A DNA stretch of 64,000 nt from Flavobacteriaceae bacterium LYZ1037 (lineage in GTDB: Bacteria > Bacteroidota > Bacteroidia > Flavobacteriales > Flavobacteriaceae). The stretch spans positions 248,001-312,000 of the forward strand of contig QFWS01000002.1 of NCBI GenBank assembly GCA_003144015.1. Reading direction: 5' to 3'. A program made the translations under genes and the position numbers. Below, piece by piece: positions 1 through 9,156 of this stretch. Under the pieces are notes generated by a model, which ran no database searches, had not been told where the DNA came from, and saw only the letters and a list, made by a program, of their open reading frames with translations. The first letter of the stretch is position 1; the number at the start of each line of letters is the position of its first letter.

Positions 1-380
1 TGCGAACAAGCGATTCTTTAACTGATGATAGTAGTTATTTCTTTTCAGAATTAACCAGACTGAAGTTTATTGTTGATGAAATTGCAAAAGACTCTTATTT
101 CATTATTTTAGACGAAATTTTAAAAGGGACAAACTCTACAGACAAAGCTATTGGTTCTCGTAAGTTTGTTGAAAAACTGGTTGCAGGAAATGCCACTGGA
201 ATTATAGCAACACACGATTTAAGTTTGTGTGAAATTTCCAAAGAATTATCCGAAGTTAAAAACCACTTTTTTGATGCTCAAATAATTAATGATGAACTTT
301 TTTTCGATTATAAATTTAAAGATGGTATTTGCCAAAATATGAATGCGAGTTTCTTATTGAAAAAGATGGAGATTATTTAG
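1..380 (+). CDS. MutS-family DNA-binding ATPase, C-terminal part (5' end outside window)
   Basis: Only the last 125 codons are present, read in the third frame from the left edge and ending with TAG at 378-380. They match the end of the MutS ATPase domain (domain V). There is a Walker B-like segment 'FIILDEILKGTNS', the ST-x-DKAIGSR stretch that usually follows it, and the 'IIATHDLSL' switch histidine. Full MutS, MutS2 and the shorter MutS-like membrane ATPases of Bacteroidetes share this end, so the subtype cannot be decided. The lack of a Smr domain argues against MutS2. The stop codon overlaps the stop of the convergent gene to the right by four bases. Confidence 0.8.
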   Translation, partial: RTSDSLTDDSSYFFSELTRLKFIVDEIAKDSYFIILDEILKGTNSTDKAIGSRKFVEKLVAGNATGIIATHDLSLCEISKELSEVKNHFFDAQIINDELFFDYKFKDGICQNMNASFLLKKMEII

Positions 381-1264
381 CTTTTTTTTATCTTTTCAAT
401 CATTTCAACAGCATTTTTATCGTCTGGCTTTAAACTTAAAACTTTATAATAATTCTTTAGGGCTTCTGTGTTATTTTCAGATTTATAATAGGCTTCCCCT
501 AAGCTATCGTACACATTGTATTTATAGGGGAATATTTTCGTATTTAAATCGAAAACATACAAAGCTTTATCAATGTCATTTGCTCTTAAATAAACATAAC
601 CTAAAGTATTTAATTCTCTGCTGCCTTTTACATACTCAGATAGCATAGAAACCAGTCTGTTTTCATCTTTTTGTAAACTATCTATTGTAATTTCTGCTAA
701 TTGATTTTGCAAAAAATTTGCTGCAGGATAATTTGGTGTATAACGCTTTCCATTTGCAATATTAAGCATATCACGCTCTAAAGTTTCAACAGGATGTTCT
801 ACAATTCTATTTGTTTCTTTACCATCTTTTAAAAAAATAATAGTTGGTACTCTATGAATTCGCATACCCTTTTCTTCGCCATTTGGCCCTTTTTTATAAG
901 CTGCATCTGAATGGTCTAGAGCAATAACTTCTAATTGGTTTTCAGGAAAATTTGCAGTTTCCAAAATGCTGTATAATCTGGGAACTTCTTGTTTACTGTC
1001 TCCACACCAAGTTCCTAAAAACACTTTGATTGTATATTGATTTAGAGAATCTTTTAATTTTTCTACTATTTTTTCATTTACCTCATAATCGTCATAATTT
1101 TTAGTAAACCACTCCTTAAATGGCGCCTTAGAAAGACCTTCTTTATTAATAGTCCCTAAGAGCATGTCTTTGCCTCCTTCATCTAAAACATGTTGGTTTA
1201 AAGTCTGCGACTCAATAATTGAAAAACTTAAAAGAGCGATTGCTATTAGTATTGTTCGTTTCAT
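377..1264 (-). CDS. Exported thioredoxin-like protein with C-terminal TPR
   Basis: A 295-aa protein with an N-terminal Sec signal peptide (about residues 1-20, ending in SQ). A thioredoxin-like fold covers about residues 75-165 and TPR-like helices follow at 225-295. The active-site region reads W86-C87-G-D-S90, so the second cysteine of the usual CxxC is serine. The cis-proline loop 'RVPTII' (P140) is intact. Classic dithiol oxidoreductase activity is therefore unlikely; a monothiol or chaperone-like periplasmic role is possible. It stands alone and converges on the MutS-like gene. The family is recognised by fold only, and the substrate is unknown. Confidence 0.7.
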   Translation of the reverse strand: MKRTILIAIALLSFSIIESQTLNQHVLDEGGKDMLLGTINKEGLSKAPFKEWFTKNYDDYEVNEKIVEKLKDSLNQYTIKVFLGTWCGDSKQEVPRLYSILETANFPENQLEVIALDHSDAAYKKGPNGEEKGMRIHRVPTIIFLKDGKETNRIVEHPVETLERDMLNIANGKRYTPNYPAANFLQNQLAEITIDSLQKDENRLVSMLSEYVKGSRELNTLGYVYLRANDIDKALYVFDLNTKIFPYKYNVYDSLGEAYYKSENNTEALKNYYKVLSLKPDDKNAVEMIEKIKKS

Positions 1265-1459
1265 AATTGTTTCGTTTTTTTTATAAAAGTATGATGTTAA
1301 GAGTCTAGTAACTAATTATCTGTATTTTCAACATATTTAAATATACCAAAGGGGGTTTTTTAGGTATAAATGGTTGTTTGTTGCTTTATTATTGACTTTT
1401 GTACATTTAGTTTGATGGAATAAATAATTCTATTTACTTTCAACAAAAGATAATTTAAC

Positions 1460-2431
1460 TTGAGACCTTTAAAAAAACATACCTCACAAATTTTAGTACA
1501 CATCCTATTCTGGATGTTGTTTGTGTTTGTGTCTTTATTTGTGTTTTCTCAATACTATTGGCGAGAAAATCCCTTTTTGCAATATGTCTCTATTTTGGTG
1601 GTTATTGTTTACGTTAATAACTTGTTGTTGTTGCCGTTTTTCATAAAAAAACGACTCTATATTTTGTACGCTTTTGTGTTTGCAGCCATTTCTTTTTTTG
1701 CCACACAATTGTATTGCAACGTTTTTGCGCAATGTGGTTGTTCCATCATGAAGTGTTTGAGTGATTATTTGTGGCAAACTTTAGTACCACTTATTTTCTT
1801 TTCTTTTATTTGGATGCTGTATCGTTTTTTGGATAAGCAAGATGAAGTAGAACAAGTAAAAAAGGAACATCTAGAAATGGAGTTGAAATTCTTAAAATCG
1901 CAAATCAATCCTCATGTGTTGTTCAATAATCTGAACACCATTTATTCTTATGCATTAGAGAAACCAAATGAAGCTCCAGAACTTATTTTAATGCTTTCAG
2001 ATAATTTAAAACATGTGTTATATGAAAGTAATGCTAAAACAATTTCCCTTGAAAAAGAAATACAGTTTATTGATAATTATATGAAATTTCAAGAATTACG
2101 AACCGAAGGTGTCAAAACCATCACCTATTCAAAAAATATAGAATCCGACAGCCTTAATATTGCACCACTTCTTTTAATTACTATTATTGAAAATGCATTT
2201 AAACACAGCATTCTGAATAGTCATATTAAAATTGACATAGAGGAAAAGCAAGGTACTTTAGAATGCATGTGTGAGAATGAATATAATAAAAATGAAACAA
2301 ATCTGGAATCGTTTAAAATAGGATTACAAAATTTAGAAAAACGCTTACAATTAATTTATAAAGATAAATACGAATATAAAATTGAAAAGCAGGAGATGTT
2401 TAAAGTCTATTTAAAATTAGAATTGGTATGA
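1460..2431 (+). CDS. LytS/YehU-type sensor histidine kinase
   Basis: A 323-aa inner-membrane kinase of the His_kinase (PF06580) family. Four hydrophobic segments lie at about residues 12-32, 40-62, 68-88 and 105-122, followed by a coiled linker. The phosphoacceptor box is 'KSQINPHVLFNNLNTI' with H152, and an ATP-binding domain with the N-box 'IIENAFKHS' follows. There is no extracellular sensor domain, so sensing is probably through the membrane bundle. Translation appears to start at TTG 1460, because an in-frame TAA lies just upstream and the next Met (residue 19) would cut off the first membrane helix. It overlaps the response regulator by four bases (ATGA), so the two are translationally coupled. 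Confidence 0.9.
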   Translation: MRPLKKHTSQILVHILFWMLFVFVSLFVFSQYYWRENPFLQYVSILVVIVYVNNLLLLPFFIKKRLYILYAFVFAAISFFATQLYCNVFAQCGCSIMKCLSDYLWQTLVPLIFFSFIWMLYRFLDKQDEVEQVKKEHLEMELKFLKSQINPHVLFNNLNTIYSYALEKPNEAPELILMLSDNLKHVLYESNAKTISLEKEIQFIDNYMKFQELRTEGVKTITYSKNIESDSLNIAPLLLITIIENAFKHSILNSHIKIDIEEKQGTLECMCENEYNKNETNLESFKIGLQNLEKRLQLIYKDKYEYKIEKQEMFKVYLKLELV

Positions 2432-3126
2432 CCTGTATTGTTATAGAAGACGAAATTCCGGCTCAAAGAATTTTAAAAAATTATTTGGAAAAACTTCCTA
2501 ATGTTGAATTGCAAGGTGTTTTTAAAGCAGCCATTGAGGCCAACTCTTTTTTAAACAACAATCAGGTTGATCTGGTTTTTTTAGATATCAATCTTCCTGA
2601 TATCTCTGGAATAGATTTTATAAAAACCATTAAAAACCCTCCAGCTATTATTATGACTACGGCTTATCCTGATTATGCACTTAGTAGTTATGAGCTTGAA
2701 ACCATTGTCGACTATTTGGTAAAACCTTTTTCGTTCGATAGGTTTCTAAAAGCAATAAATAAGGCGAAAGAACGCATAAGGGTTCCTATACCAATTTCTA
2801 AAATAGAAGGAGAGGAATTTTTCTTTTTAAACGTAGATAAGACATTACATAAAATTGAAACAAATAGTATTGTCTATCTTGAATCTAGCAGAAATTATAT
2901 TTCTGTAATAACAAAAAATAAAAAACTAACATATATAGACTCTTTAAAAAACTGGACTTGTAAATTAGCCGATAACCAATTTATACAAGTGCATAAATCG
3001 TTTATTATTAATAAAGCTTACGTTGAAAAAATTTCGGGCAATGAAATCTATGTTCAAGGAACACGAATTCCAATAGGCAGAACATTTAAACAAGATTTGT
3101 TGAAGAAACTAAACATTAAAGAATGA
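2428..3126 (+). CDS. LytTR-family response regulator
   Basis: A 232-aa two-domain regulator. The receiver domain (residues 1-120) has the acidic pocket 'IEDE', phosphoacceptor D53 in 'FLDINLP', the T/A switch region and K99 in 'YLVKPF'. The C-terminal LytTR DNA-binding domain (about 130-230) includes 'IVYLESSRNYISV' and 'FIQVHKSFIIN'. It is the cognate partner of the LytS-type kinase directly upstream, with which it overlaps by four bases. Its target genes are not evident from the neighbourhood; in Bacteroidetes such pairs commonly control adjacent or distant envelope genes. A strong terminator hairpin follows. Confidence 0.92.
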   Translation: MTCIVIEDEIPAQRILKNYLEKLPNVELQGVFKAAIEANSFLNNNQVDLVFLDINLPDISGIDFIKTIKNPPAIIMTTAYPDYALSSYELETIVDYLVKPFSFDRFLKAINKAKERIRVPIPISKIEGEEFFFLNVDKTLHKIETNSIVYLESSRNYISVITKNKKLTYIDSLKNWTCKLADNQFIQVHKSFIINKAYVEKISGNEIYVQGTRIPIGRTFKQDLLKKLNIKE

Positions 3127-3160
3127 ACCATCACATTGAGTAATTAGATGGGTTGAAATA

Positions 3161-3190
3161 GTATTGAGAAATGTACATTGTTCTCGATAC
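3161..3190. repeat. Small intergenic palindrome
   Basis: Ten-base arms 3161-3170 and 3181-3190 pair apart from one G-T, around a ten-base loop. It has no T-tract, so it is not an intrinsic terminator. It sits between the response regulator stop and the real terminator at 3234. It may be a short repeated intergenic element. Confidence 0.3.
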
Positions 3191-3233
3191 AATTTTCAAG
3201 TTTTTTAAAACTTAAAATACACAAACACAGAAA

Positions 3234-3269
3234 AAAAGACCAGCAAGATTATAATCTTACTGGTCTTTT
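3234..3269. terminator. Bidirectional intrinsic terminator
   Basis: A long hairpin with about 17-bp arms (one mismatch), carrying A-tract and T-tract ends on both sides. It lies between the LytTR regulator (plus) and the S46 peptidase (minus), so it can end both transcripts. Confidence 0.85.
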
Positions 3270-3292
3270 AGTTAAACTATTTTAGCTATATA

Positions 3293-5380
3293 TTATTTTT
3301 TTGGATGTACTAATTTCATTTCGTCAATAAGGTGTTTAGCACCTGCATATTTATCTACAATAAACAATACATAACGTAAATCGACCATAATATTTCTACA
3401 AATTTCTGGATCGTAATACATGTCACTCATGGTGCCTTCCCAAACACGGTCAAAATTTAAACCTACTAAATTTCCATGAGCATCAATGGCTGGACTTCCA
3501 GAGTTCCCTCCAGTTGTATGGTTAGTTCCTAAAAAACAAACTGGCACTTTCCCGTTGGCATCAGCATATTGTCCATAATCTTTAGCTTCGTATAAATCGA
3601 TTAATTTTTGAGGCACATCAAATTCATAATCTCCAGGCACATATTTTTCAATCACACCATCTAAATAACTAACAGGGGAATAATAAACGGCATCTCTTGG
3701 AGAATACCCTCTAACTTGTCCATAAGTAACACGTAAAGTGCTATTAGCATCTGGGAAGTATCTTGCATTTGGTAAGGCTTCCATTAATGCTGTCATATAA
3801 ACAGTTTGCAAAGCCGTTATTGGTTCGTTTTTAGCTTGAAACTCTGGATTGATGTTATTATAGAAATCTTCAATCATTGGTTTTGCATACGCATATGCTG
3901 CATCGTTATTGAGGTTTTTTATAACCTCTTCTTGAGAACCTTCAAATAATTTTAAAGCTGAATCGATATGTGTAAAAGCTGTCTTATCATAGATGGACAC
4001 ATCCACATTTTTAGTGTAGAAAGGCATCACATTTTCAAAAACGCCTCTGTCTACATTCACATCATAGTCTTTATGAACTCCAGTTAAGGTTCCTTCTATG
4101 GAAGCTTTGGCTTTTTCAAACACATCGGGATTATTAATTATCGCTTGTTCAAATTGATAGGTTCTAAAAGTCATTTCCATTAATTCATTGGTCACCAGAA
4201 AGACCTCAATAAAACTTCTTCGTTTAATGTTTACGTCTCCAAAATTTTCATAAAGCACATCAAACTCAGGAAGGATATTTCCGTATTTGTCTTCCAGTCC
4301 TTTTTCTTTTATTGCTTTTTGGAATGTTGCTTCAAATTCATGTCTTTTTTCAATGGCGTTACTTTTTTCAATTCCTAAATTTTCACCTTGCCATTTTTTC
4401 CAAGCATTTGCAATTCTTGCTTGTTTCGAAGCATATTTAATTCTCACTTCATCACTCGTTTTCATATTGGCATCGATAACCTTTAAAGCTGCTTCGCGAA
4501 TTGCAATATTACTTGGGTTATATTCTTTAGTGATATGCTCTATGGCTACAGCTGGTAAATATTCGTCTGTTGTTCCAGGGAAACCAAAAACCATGGTAAA
4601 ATCGCCTTCTTCAACGCCATCTAAAGAAATTGGTAAAAAGTGTTTTGGTTTATAAGGCACGTTCTCTGTGCTGTATTCTGCTGGACGATTGTCTTTATCT
4701 GCATAAATTCTAAACATCGAAAAATCGCCGGTATGTCTAGGGAATACCCAGTTATCTGTATCGCTACCAAATTTCCCGATACTTGATGGTGGAGCACCAA
4801 CCAAACGAATGTCGTTAAAGCGTTCAGTTACAAATAAAAAGTATTGATTGCCTTTGTAAAACGATTTGATTTTAGTGTCTTGCCAAGCTTCTTTTTCTAC
4901 TTGAGCTTCAAAAGCATTAGAGTTTTTAGAAATTGTAGATTGCTTTTCCTTTTCAGTCATGTCTTCTGTAACACCATTTAAAACTTGGGCTGTTACGTCT
5001 TCAATTCTAACAATAAATTCTATAAATAATCCAGGATTAGGTAGCTCTTCTTCTAATTTCATAGCCCAAAAACCATCTTTTAAATAATCGTTTTCTAAAG
5101 ATGAATGCGATTGAATCTGGCTAAAACCACAATGATGATTGGTTAGTATCAATCCTTTTGGAGAAATCACCTCACTGGTACACCCACCATTAAAATGCCC
5201 AATAGCATCTTTTAAACTGGAGTTGTTTACATCGTAAATATCTTGAGCAGTCAATTTGCTACCAAGATCTGTCATTTCATGCTCGTTCATGCCTTCTAAT
5301 AATGAAGGAATCCACATGCCACCTTGTTGTGCTGACACTTGAAGCGTGATAAAAAGTAATAGAATTTTAAAGAATTTCAT
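3293..5380 (-). CDS. Peptidase S46, dipeptidyl-peptidase 11 type (Asp/Glu-specific)
   Basis: A 695-aa periplasmic exopeptidase with an N-terminal signal peptide (about 1-18, ending VSA). It removes dipeptides from oligopeptides. The chymotrypsin-like halves flank a helical domain. The histidine motif 'LTNHHCGF' is at residues 79-86 and the serine motif 'GNSGSP' has catalytic Ser627. Arg645 in 'LNFDR' lies 18 residues after the serine, the same spacing as Ser655 and Arg673 in Porphyromonas DPP11. That Arg selects acidic P1 residues, whereas DPP7 has Gly there. This points to DPP11 and to growth on protein. The gene is monocistronic, with a candidate promoter at 5403-5410 and the terminator at 3234. 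Confidence 0.92.
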   Translation of the reverse strand: MKFFKILLLFITLQVSAQQGGMWIPSLLEGMNEHEMTDLGSKLTAQDIYDVNNSSLKDAIGHFNGGCTSEVISPKGLILTNHHCGFSQIQSHSSLENDYLKDGFWAMKLEEELPNPGLFIEFIVRIEDVTAQVLNGVTEDMTEKEKQSTISKNSNAFEAQVEKEAWQDTKIKSFYKGNQYFLFVTERFNDIRLVGAPPSSIGKFGSDTDNWVFPRHTGDFSMFRIYADKDNRPAEYSTENVPYKPKHFLPISLDGVEEGDFTMVFGFPGTTDEYLPAVAIEHITKEYNPSNIAIREAALKVIDANMKTSDEVRIKYASKQARIANAWKKWQGENLGIEKSNAIEKRHEFEATFQKAIKEKGLEDKYGNILPEFDVLYENFGDVNIKRRSFIEVFLVTNELMEMTFRTYQFEQAIINNPDVFEKAKASIEGTLTGVHKDYDVNVDRGVFENVMPFYTKNVDVSIYDKTAFTHIDSALKLFEGSQEEVIKNLNNDAAYAYAKPMIEDFYNNINPEFQAKNEPITALQTVYMTALMEALPNARYFPDANSTLRVTYGQVRGYSPRDAVYYSPVSYLDGVIEKYVPGDYEFDVPQKLIDLYEAKDYGQYADANGKVPVCFLGTNHTTGGNSGSPAIDAHGNLVGLNFDRVWEGTMSDMYYDPEICRNIMVDLRYVLFIVDKYAGAKHLIDEMKLVHPKK

Positions 5381-5402
5381 AATCAGTTAATTTAGTAAGT
5401 TT

Positions 5403-5410
5403 CAAAGATA
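5403..5410 (-). promoter_or_regulatory. Candidate Bacteroidetes -7 box for the S46 peptidase
   Basis: On the minus strand this reads TATCTTTG, a match to TAnnTTTG, 22 bases upstream of the start codon. No clear -33 TTTG is visible at the usual 19-21 base spacing, so support is partial. Confidence 0.4.
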
Positions 5411-5569
5411 AAGAACCAAGCTATAAAAGATGTTAAAATGATCTAAATTTATCGGTCTAACTTGTATCTTTAGGCTATGAAGACCCATAATGGGTGTTTG
5501 ACAAAAATGTTCATTACTATCAACATAATATCTAGCTGAATAATAAGTTTTGGTAAAAATTTAAAATAG

Positions 5570-6712
5570 ATGAAACATCTCTCTAAACTCCCAAATATCG
5601 AAACCACCATTTTTACGGTCATGGGTGGTTTGGCAAATAAACACGAAGCGATTAATTTATCGCAAGGCTTTCCAAATTTTAAAAGCGACCAGAAACTGAT
5701 TGATTTGGTTTCCAATGCGATGAATTCTGGTTATAATCAATATGCATTGATGCCTGGAAATATGGAATTGCGTGAAGCTATTGCTAAAAAATTCGATTTG
5801 CTCTACGGAAGTTCTTATCATCCAGAATATGAAATCACCATTACAGCTGGAGCCACCCAAGCGATTTACGATGTGATTACAGCTTTTGTTAGGACAGATG
5901 ACGAAGTAATTATTTTAAAACCAGCATATGATTGCTACGAACCTTCTATTCTTATAAATGGAGGAAAACCAGTTTCTATTCAATTAGAAGCACCACATTA
6001 TCAGGTCGATTGGAATGAAGTAAAGCAAAAAATGTCGTCTAATACCAAAATGATTATCATTAACACACCACATAATCCAAGTGGCACTATTTTTAGTGAG
6101 GCAGATATGTTAAAACTTCAAGAGTTTACCAAAAACAGCAATATAATTGTGTTGAGCGATGAGGTTTACGAGCATATTGTTTTTGATGGTAAAAAACACC
6201 AAAGCGCTTGTTTGTTTACAGATTTAAAATCACGTAGTTTTATTACTGCTTCTTTTGGAAAAACATTTCATAATACGGGTTGGAAAACAGGTTATTGTTG
6301 TGCCCCTAAAGAGCTGATGGAGGAGTTTCGGAAAATACATCAGTTTAATGTGTTTAGCGTGAACCATTCTGTACAGAAAGGCTTGGCAGATTATATGCAA
6401 GAACCAAATACCTATTTAGGATTATCTGAATTTTTTCAGGAGAAACGCGATCTGTTTTTAAGCTTGATAAAAGATTCTAGATTTCAATTTAAACCTTCTC
6501 AAGGCACGTATTTTCAAGTATTGGATTATTCTGAAATTACGAATGAATATGATGTGGATTATGCCAAGCGATTAACTATTGAAAATGGTTTAGCGTCCAT
6601 TCCACTTTCTGTTTTTAACGAAAACCATTTAGATAATAAGGTGCTACGTTTTTGTTTCGCAAAGACTGATGAGACTTTAGATAAGGCTGCAGAAATCTTA
6701 AACAAAATTTAA
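5570..6712 (+). CDS. PLP aminotransferase, YbdL/glutamine transaminase K type
   Basis: A 380-aa fold-type I class I/II aminotransferase. Features seen are 'NLSQGFPNF' near the N-terminus, 'TAGATQAI' (92-99), 'TPHNPSG' (166-172), 'LSDEVYE' (195-201) and the PLP lysine K231 in 'SFGKTFHNTGWKTGY'. These resemble methionine aminotransferase YbdL and glutamine transaminase K. Those enzymes move an amino group between methionine, aromatic amino acids or glutamine and the matching 2-oxo acids. The next gene, nine bases downstream, is an omega-amidase. It would hydrolyse the 2-oxoglutaramate made when glutamine is the donor and so pull the reaction forward. Role in methionine salvage is inferred from this pairing. 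Confidence 0.87.
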   Translation: MKHLSKLPNIETTIFTVMGGLANKHEAINLSQGFPNFKSDQKLIDLVSNAMNSGYNQYALMPGNMELREAIAKKFDLLYGSSYHPEYEITITAGATQAIYDVITAFVRTDDEVIILKPAYDCYEPSILINGGKPVSIQLEAPHYQVDWNEVKQKMSSNTKMIIINTPHNPSGTIFSEADMLKLQEFTKNSNIIVLSDEVYEHIVFDGKKHQSACLFTDLKSRSFITASFGKTFHNTGWKTGYCCAPKELMEEFRKIHQFNVFSVNHSVQKGLADYMQEPNTYLGLSEFFQEKRDLFLSLIKDSRFQFKPSQGTYFQVLDYSEITNEYDVDYAKRLTIENGLASIPLSVFNENHLDNKVLRFCFAKTDETLDKAAEILNKI

Positions 6713-6720
6713 TATTTAAA

Positions 6721-7500
6721 ATGCAAAACGAATTAAAAATAGCACTACTTCAATCTGATTTGTTTTGGGAAAACCCAGAACAAAACAGAGTTCATTTTAC
6801 AAAAAAATTTGAAGATATTTCTGACGCTGTAGATCTTATTGTCTTACCTGAAATGTTTACGTCTGGGTTTACTATGAACCCAGAAAAGGTAGCAGAAACC
6901 ATGTATGGCGAAACAGTAGTTTGGATGCAAGAAATTGCTCTAAAGAAGCAAACAGCTATTGTTGGAAGTACGGTAATTTCAGAAAACGGGTGTTTTTATA
7001 ACAGATTGTTGTTTGTACATCCAAATGGCATTATTGAGACTTACGATAAGAAGCATACATTTACACTAGCAGGCGAAGACAAAGTTTACACAGCTGGACA
7101 AAGCAAACTTTTAGTTACTTATAAAGGTTGGAAAATTTGCCCTCTAATTTGTTATGATCTGCGCTTTCCTGTTTGGGCCAGAAATGTGGAGGATTACGAT
7201 GTTTTGATTTATGTTGCCAATTGGCCAAAAGTTAGAGTTGCAGCATGGGTTGCACTTTTAAAAGCAAGAGCCATAGAAAACATGAGTTATTGTGTTGGAG
7301 TGAACAGGGTAGGAGTAGATGGAAATGGCCATGAATATTCTGGGCATACAGCAGTTTATGACGTATTTGGCCACCAATTAGATACTATTCAAGAGAATCA
7401 AGAAGCTATTGAAATAATTACATTAAGTAAATCGCATATAAAAACCTATAGGGAAAAACTCAACTTTTTAAATGATAAAGATGTTTTTACATTAGAGTAA
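6721..7500 (+). CDS. Omega-amidase, nitrilase superfamily (YafV-like)
   Basis: A 259-aa carbon-nitrogen hydrolase with the complete catalytic triad: E44 in 'VLPEMF', K110 in 'YDKKHTF' and C144 in 'LICYDLRFP'. The sequence between them is typical of YafV/Nit2-type omega-amidases, which hydrolyse 2-oxoglutaramate or 2-oxosuccinamate to the dicarboxylic oxo acid and ammonia. It lies nine bases after the aminotransferase, so the two form an operon that reconstitutes the transaminase-omega-amidase (glutaminase II) route. Its 3' end overlaps the convergent Ig-like lipoprotein gene by nine bases. No signal peptide; cytoplasmic. Confidence 0.88.
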   Translation: MQNELKIALLQSDLFWENPEQNRVHFTKKFEDISDAVDLIVLPEMFTSGFTMNPEKVAETMYGETVVWMQEIALKKQTAIVGSTVISENGCFYNRLLFVHPNGIIETYDKKHTFTLAGEDKVYTAGQSKLLVTYKGWKICPLICYDLRFPVWARNVEDYDVLIYVANWPKVRVAAWVALLKARAIENMSYCVGVNRVGVDGNGHEYSGHTAVYDVFGHQLDTIQENQEAIEIITLSKSHIKTYREKLNFLNDKDVFTLE

Positions 7501-9099
7501 GGTAAAATCGATAATAGGATCCCAATTGGCTCTTACTTCTACCATTTCTGGATAGTAACTAATTTTCTCTGGTTGCAGATTTTTTAGAAAATTTCCTGTA
7601 TCAAATTTTTCATTCTTATTGGTGTCATGGACAACTCGTAGATAATATTTACTTGGAGTTACATGTTTAAAATCTATGGGCTCTGGTTTGCTACTGTACT
7701 GCTCCACTTTTACCTCGCCTTTTTCGTTGGTTAATTGAACAATAACGGGATACGTGACATTGTTTAAATTCACTCTAATATTACCATAATCTGCAAAAGA
7801 CTTCGTGCTTAAACTGTAATTTAAGGTGTCGTTTTTATTGTTGAAAAAATCGGTAATGGCTTTTGGTAATACTTGAATGTAATATCTATTACTTTCAGTT
7901 TTTTCAAATTTTAAAATATAGTTATTTGATAATGAGTCATATGCTGATTTAAAATCTATATTTATAGAGTCTTTATCAATGATTTTAATTTTATTGTTTC
8001 TTCTCCTTTTAAAAGGAATGTTTCCAGAAAGTGTAAAATCTTCTTCAAAATTGATGCTTCCTGAAGGGGTTCCTTTTACAATTAACGTGTCTCTAGCTTG
8101 TTCGCTTATATTAACTTTAAAATCTTCTGAATAGTTGTTGTTTGTTACTTTAAATAATAAAGAATCTGTATTTTTTAACCTTGGTTTATACCAGTAATAA
8201 AGAGAGTCAGATTTAGCATCTTTGGTTATTCTGTACGAAAAGTTTTTTGGTACTTTAGAAGTTATTTGAATCTTCATGTTTTCATAATCGCCTTCATAAC
8301 CAAAAGCTATTTTTTCACCAGAGATGAGCCTAGGATTTATAATTTTAGAGTCAGCTTCTTCTTTAAATAGTTTTATGGTATATAGAGAGTCTGTTGGAAC
8401 TGTAATATGTTTTTCTAAAAAACCTATTTTATCACTTCTTTGTTGGTATTTGCTGTCTTGATTTTCGTCTTTTAATGCAATGAGTTTGTACTTGCCAGCT
8501 TTAATATTATCTATTGAAAAGGTGGTTGTACTATCTAATGTATTTGTTAGATATTTAGGTTTTTTCTTATAAATTATAGAATCTGTATACGTGGAATCCA
8601 TTTCATATAACATAACAGACACATATTCGTCTGGTTTAAGAGAAGTTGCATCAATAATATGTCCTTTTACAGATAGTGAATCTATATAATCTCCTGTTGA
8701 GAAAACAAATCTATAGAAAGGGTATGGATTACCTTCGTTATTATCTACAATACTATTCCCAAAGTTAAAAGCATAGGTTGTATTGGCATCTAGTGTATCG
8801 GTTATTTTTATAGTTATAGATTTACTGGCACTACCAAGAGGTGTAATTTCTGGAGCAGGATCCATTGGAGGCGAAATAATTAACTGTTTTTGTAAGTTGT
8901 TTACTTTAATATATTCATCGAAAGTTATTTTTATTTCTTTACCAGAAAAATTGGTTGAAAAATTTTCAGGTTCCGATTTAATAATCACTGGTGGAGCTAT
9001 GTCTTTTTCACCACCACTTGGTCTACCCTTATTTGCGCAATTAAATAAAAACAAACAAATAATAAAAAGATATATGGTTTTGTAAAAAGCGTTACTCAT
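7492..9099 (-). CDS. Ig-like domain lipoprotein
   Basis: A 535-aa lipoprotein with lipobox 'LFLFNC' (C21), followed by a Gly/Ser-containing tether. Residues about 35-130 form a bacterial Ig-like domain of the SbsA/Big_5 type: 'PPVIIKSEPENFS', 'ITFDEYI' and 'LDANTTYAFNFGNSIVDNNEGN'. The rest is beta-rich, with a repeated pattern of 'kY.l.alkD.N.d.kY' near 200-225 and again near 490-510 ('YLRVVHDTNKNEKFD'). Genes of this family are found across Bacteroidetes, but no biochemical role is known to me. Probably attached to the outer membrane. The minus-strand neighbour upstream (ComF) is 57 bases away. Confidence 0.78.
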   Translation of the reverse strand: MSNAFYKTIYLFIICLFLFNCANKGRPSGGEKDIAPPVIIKSEPENFSTNFSGKEIKITFDEYIKVNNLQKQLIISPPMDPAPEITPLGSASKSITIKITDTLDANTTYAFNFGNSIVDNNEGNPYPFYRFVFSTGDYIDSLSVKGHIIDATSLKPDEYVSVMLYEMDSTYTDSIIYKKKPKYLTNTLDSTTTFSIDNIKAGKYKLIALKDENQDSKYQQRSDKIGFLEKHITVPTDSLYTIKLFKEEADSKIINPRLISGEKIAFGYEGDYENMKIQITSKVPKNFSYRITKDAKSDSLYYWYKPRLKNTDSLLFKVTNNNYSEDFKVNISEQARDTLIVKGTPSGSINFEEDFTLSGNIPFKRRRNNKIKIIDKDSINIDFKSAYDSLSNNYILKFEKTESNRYYIQVLPKAITDFFNNKNDTLNYSLSTKSFADYGNIRVNLNNVTYPVIVQLTNEKGEVKVEQYSSKPEPIDFKHVTPSKYYLRVVHDTNKNEKFDTGNFLKNLQPEKISYYPEMVEVRANWDPIIDFTLL

Positions 9100-9156
9100 T
9101 TTTCATTTTTAAAGTTGTACAAAGAAACAATTAAATTCTCATTAACGAAACTAACA

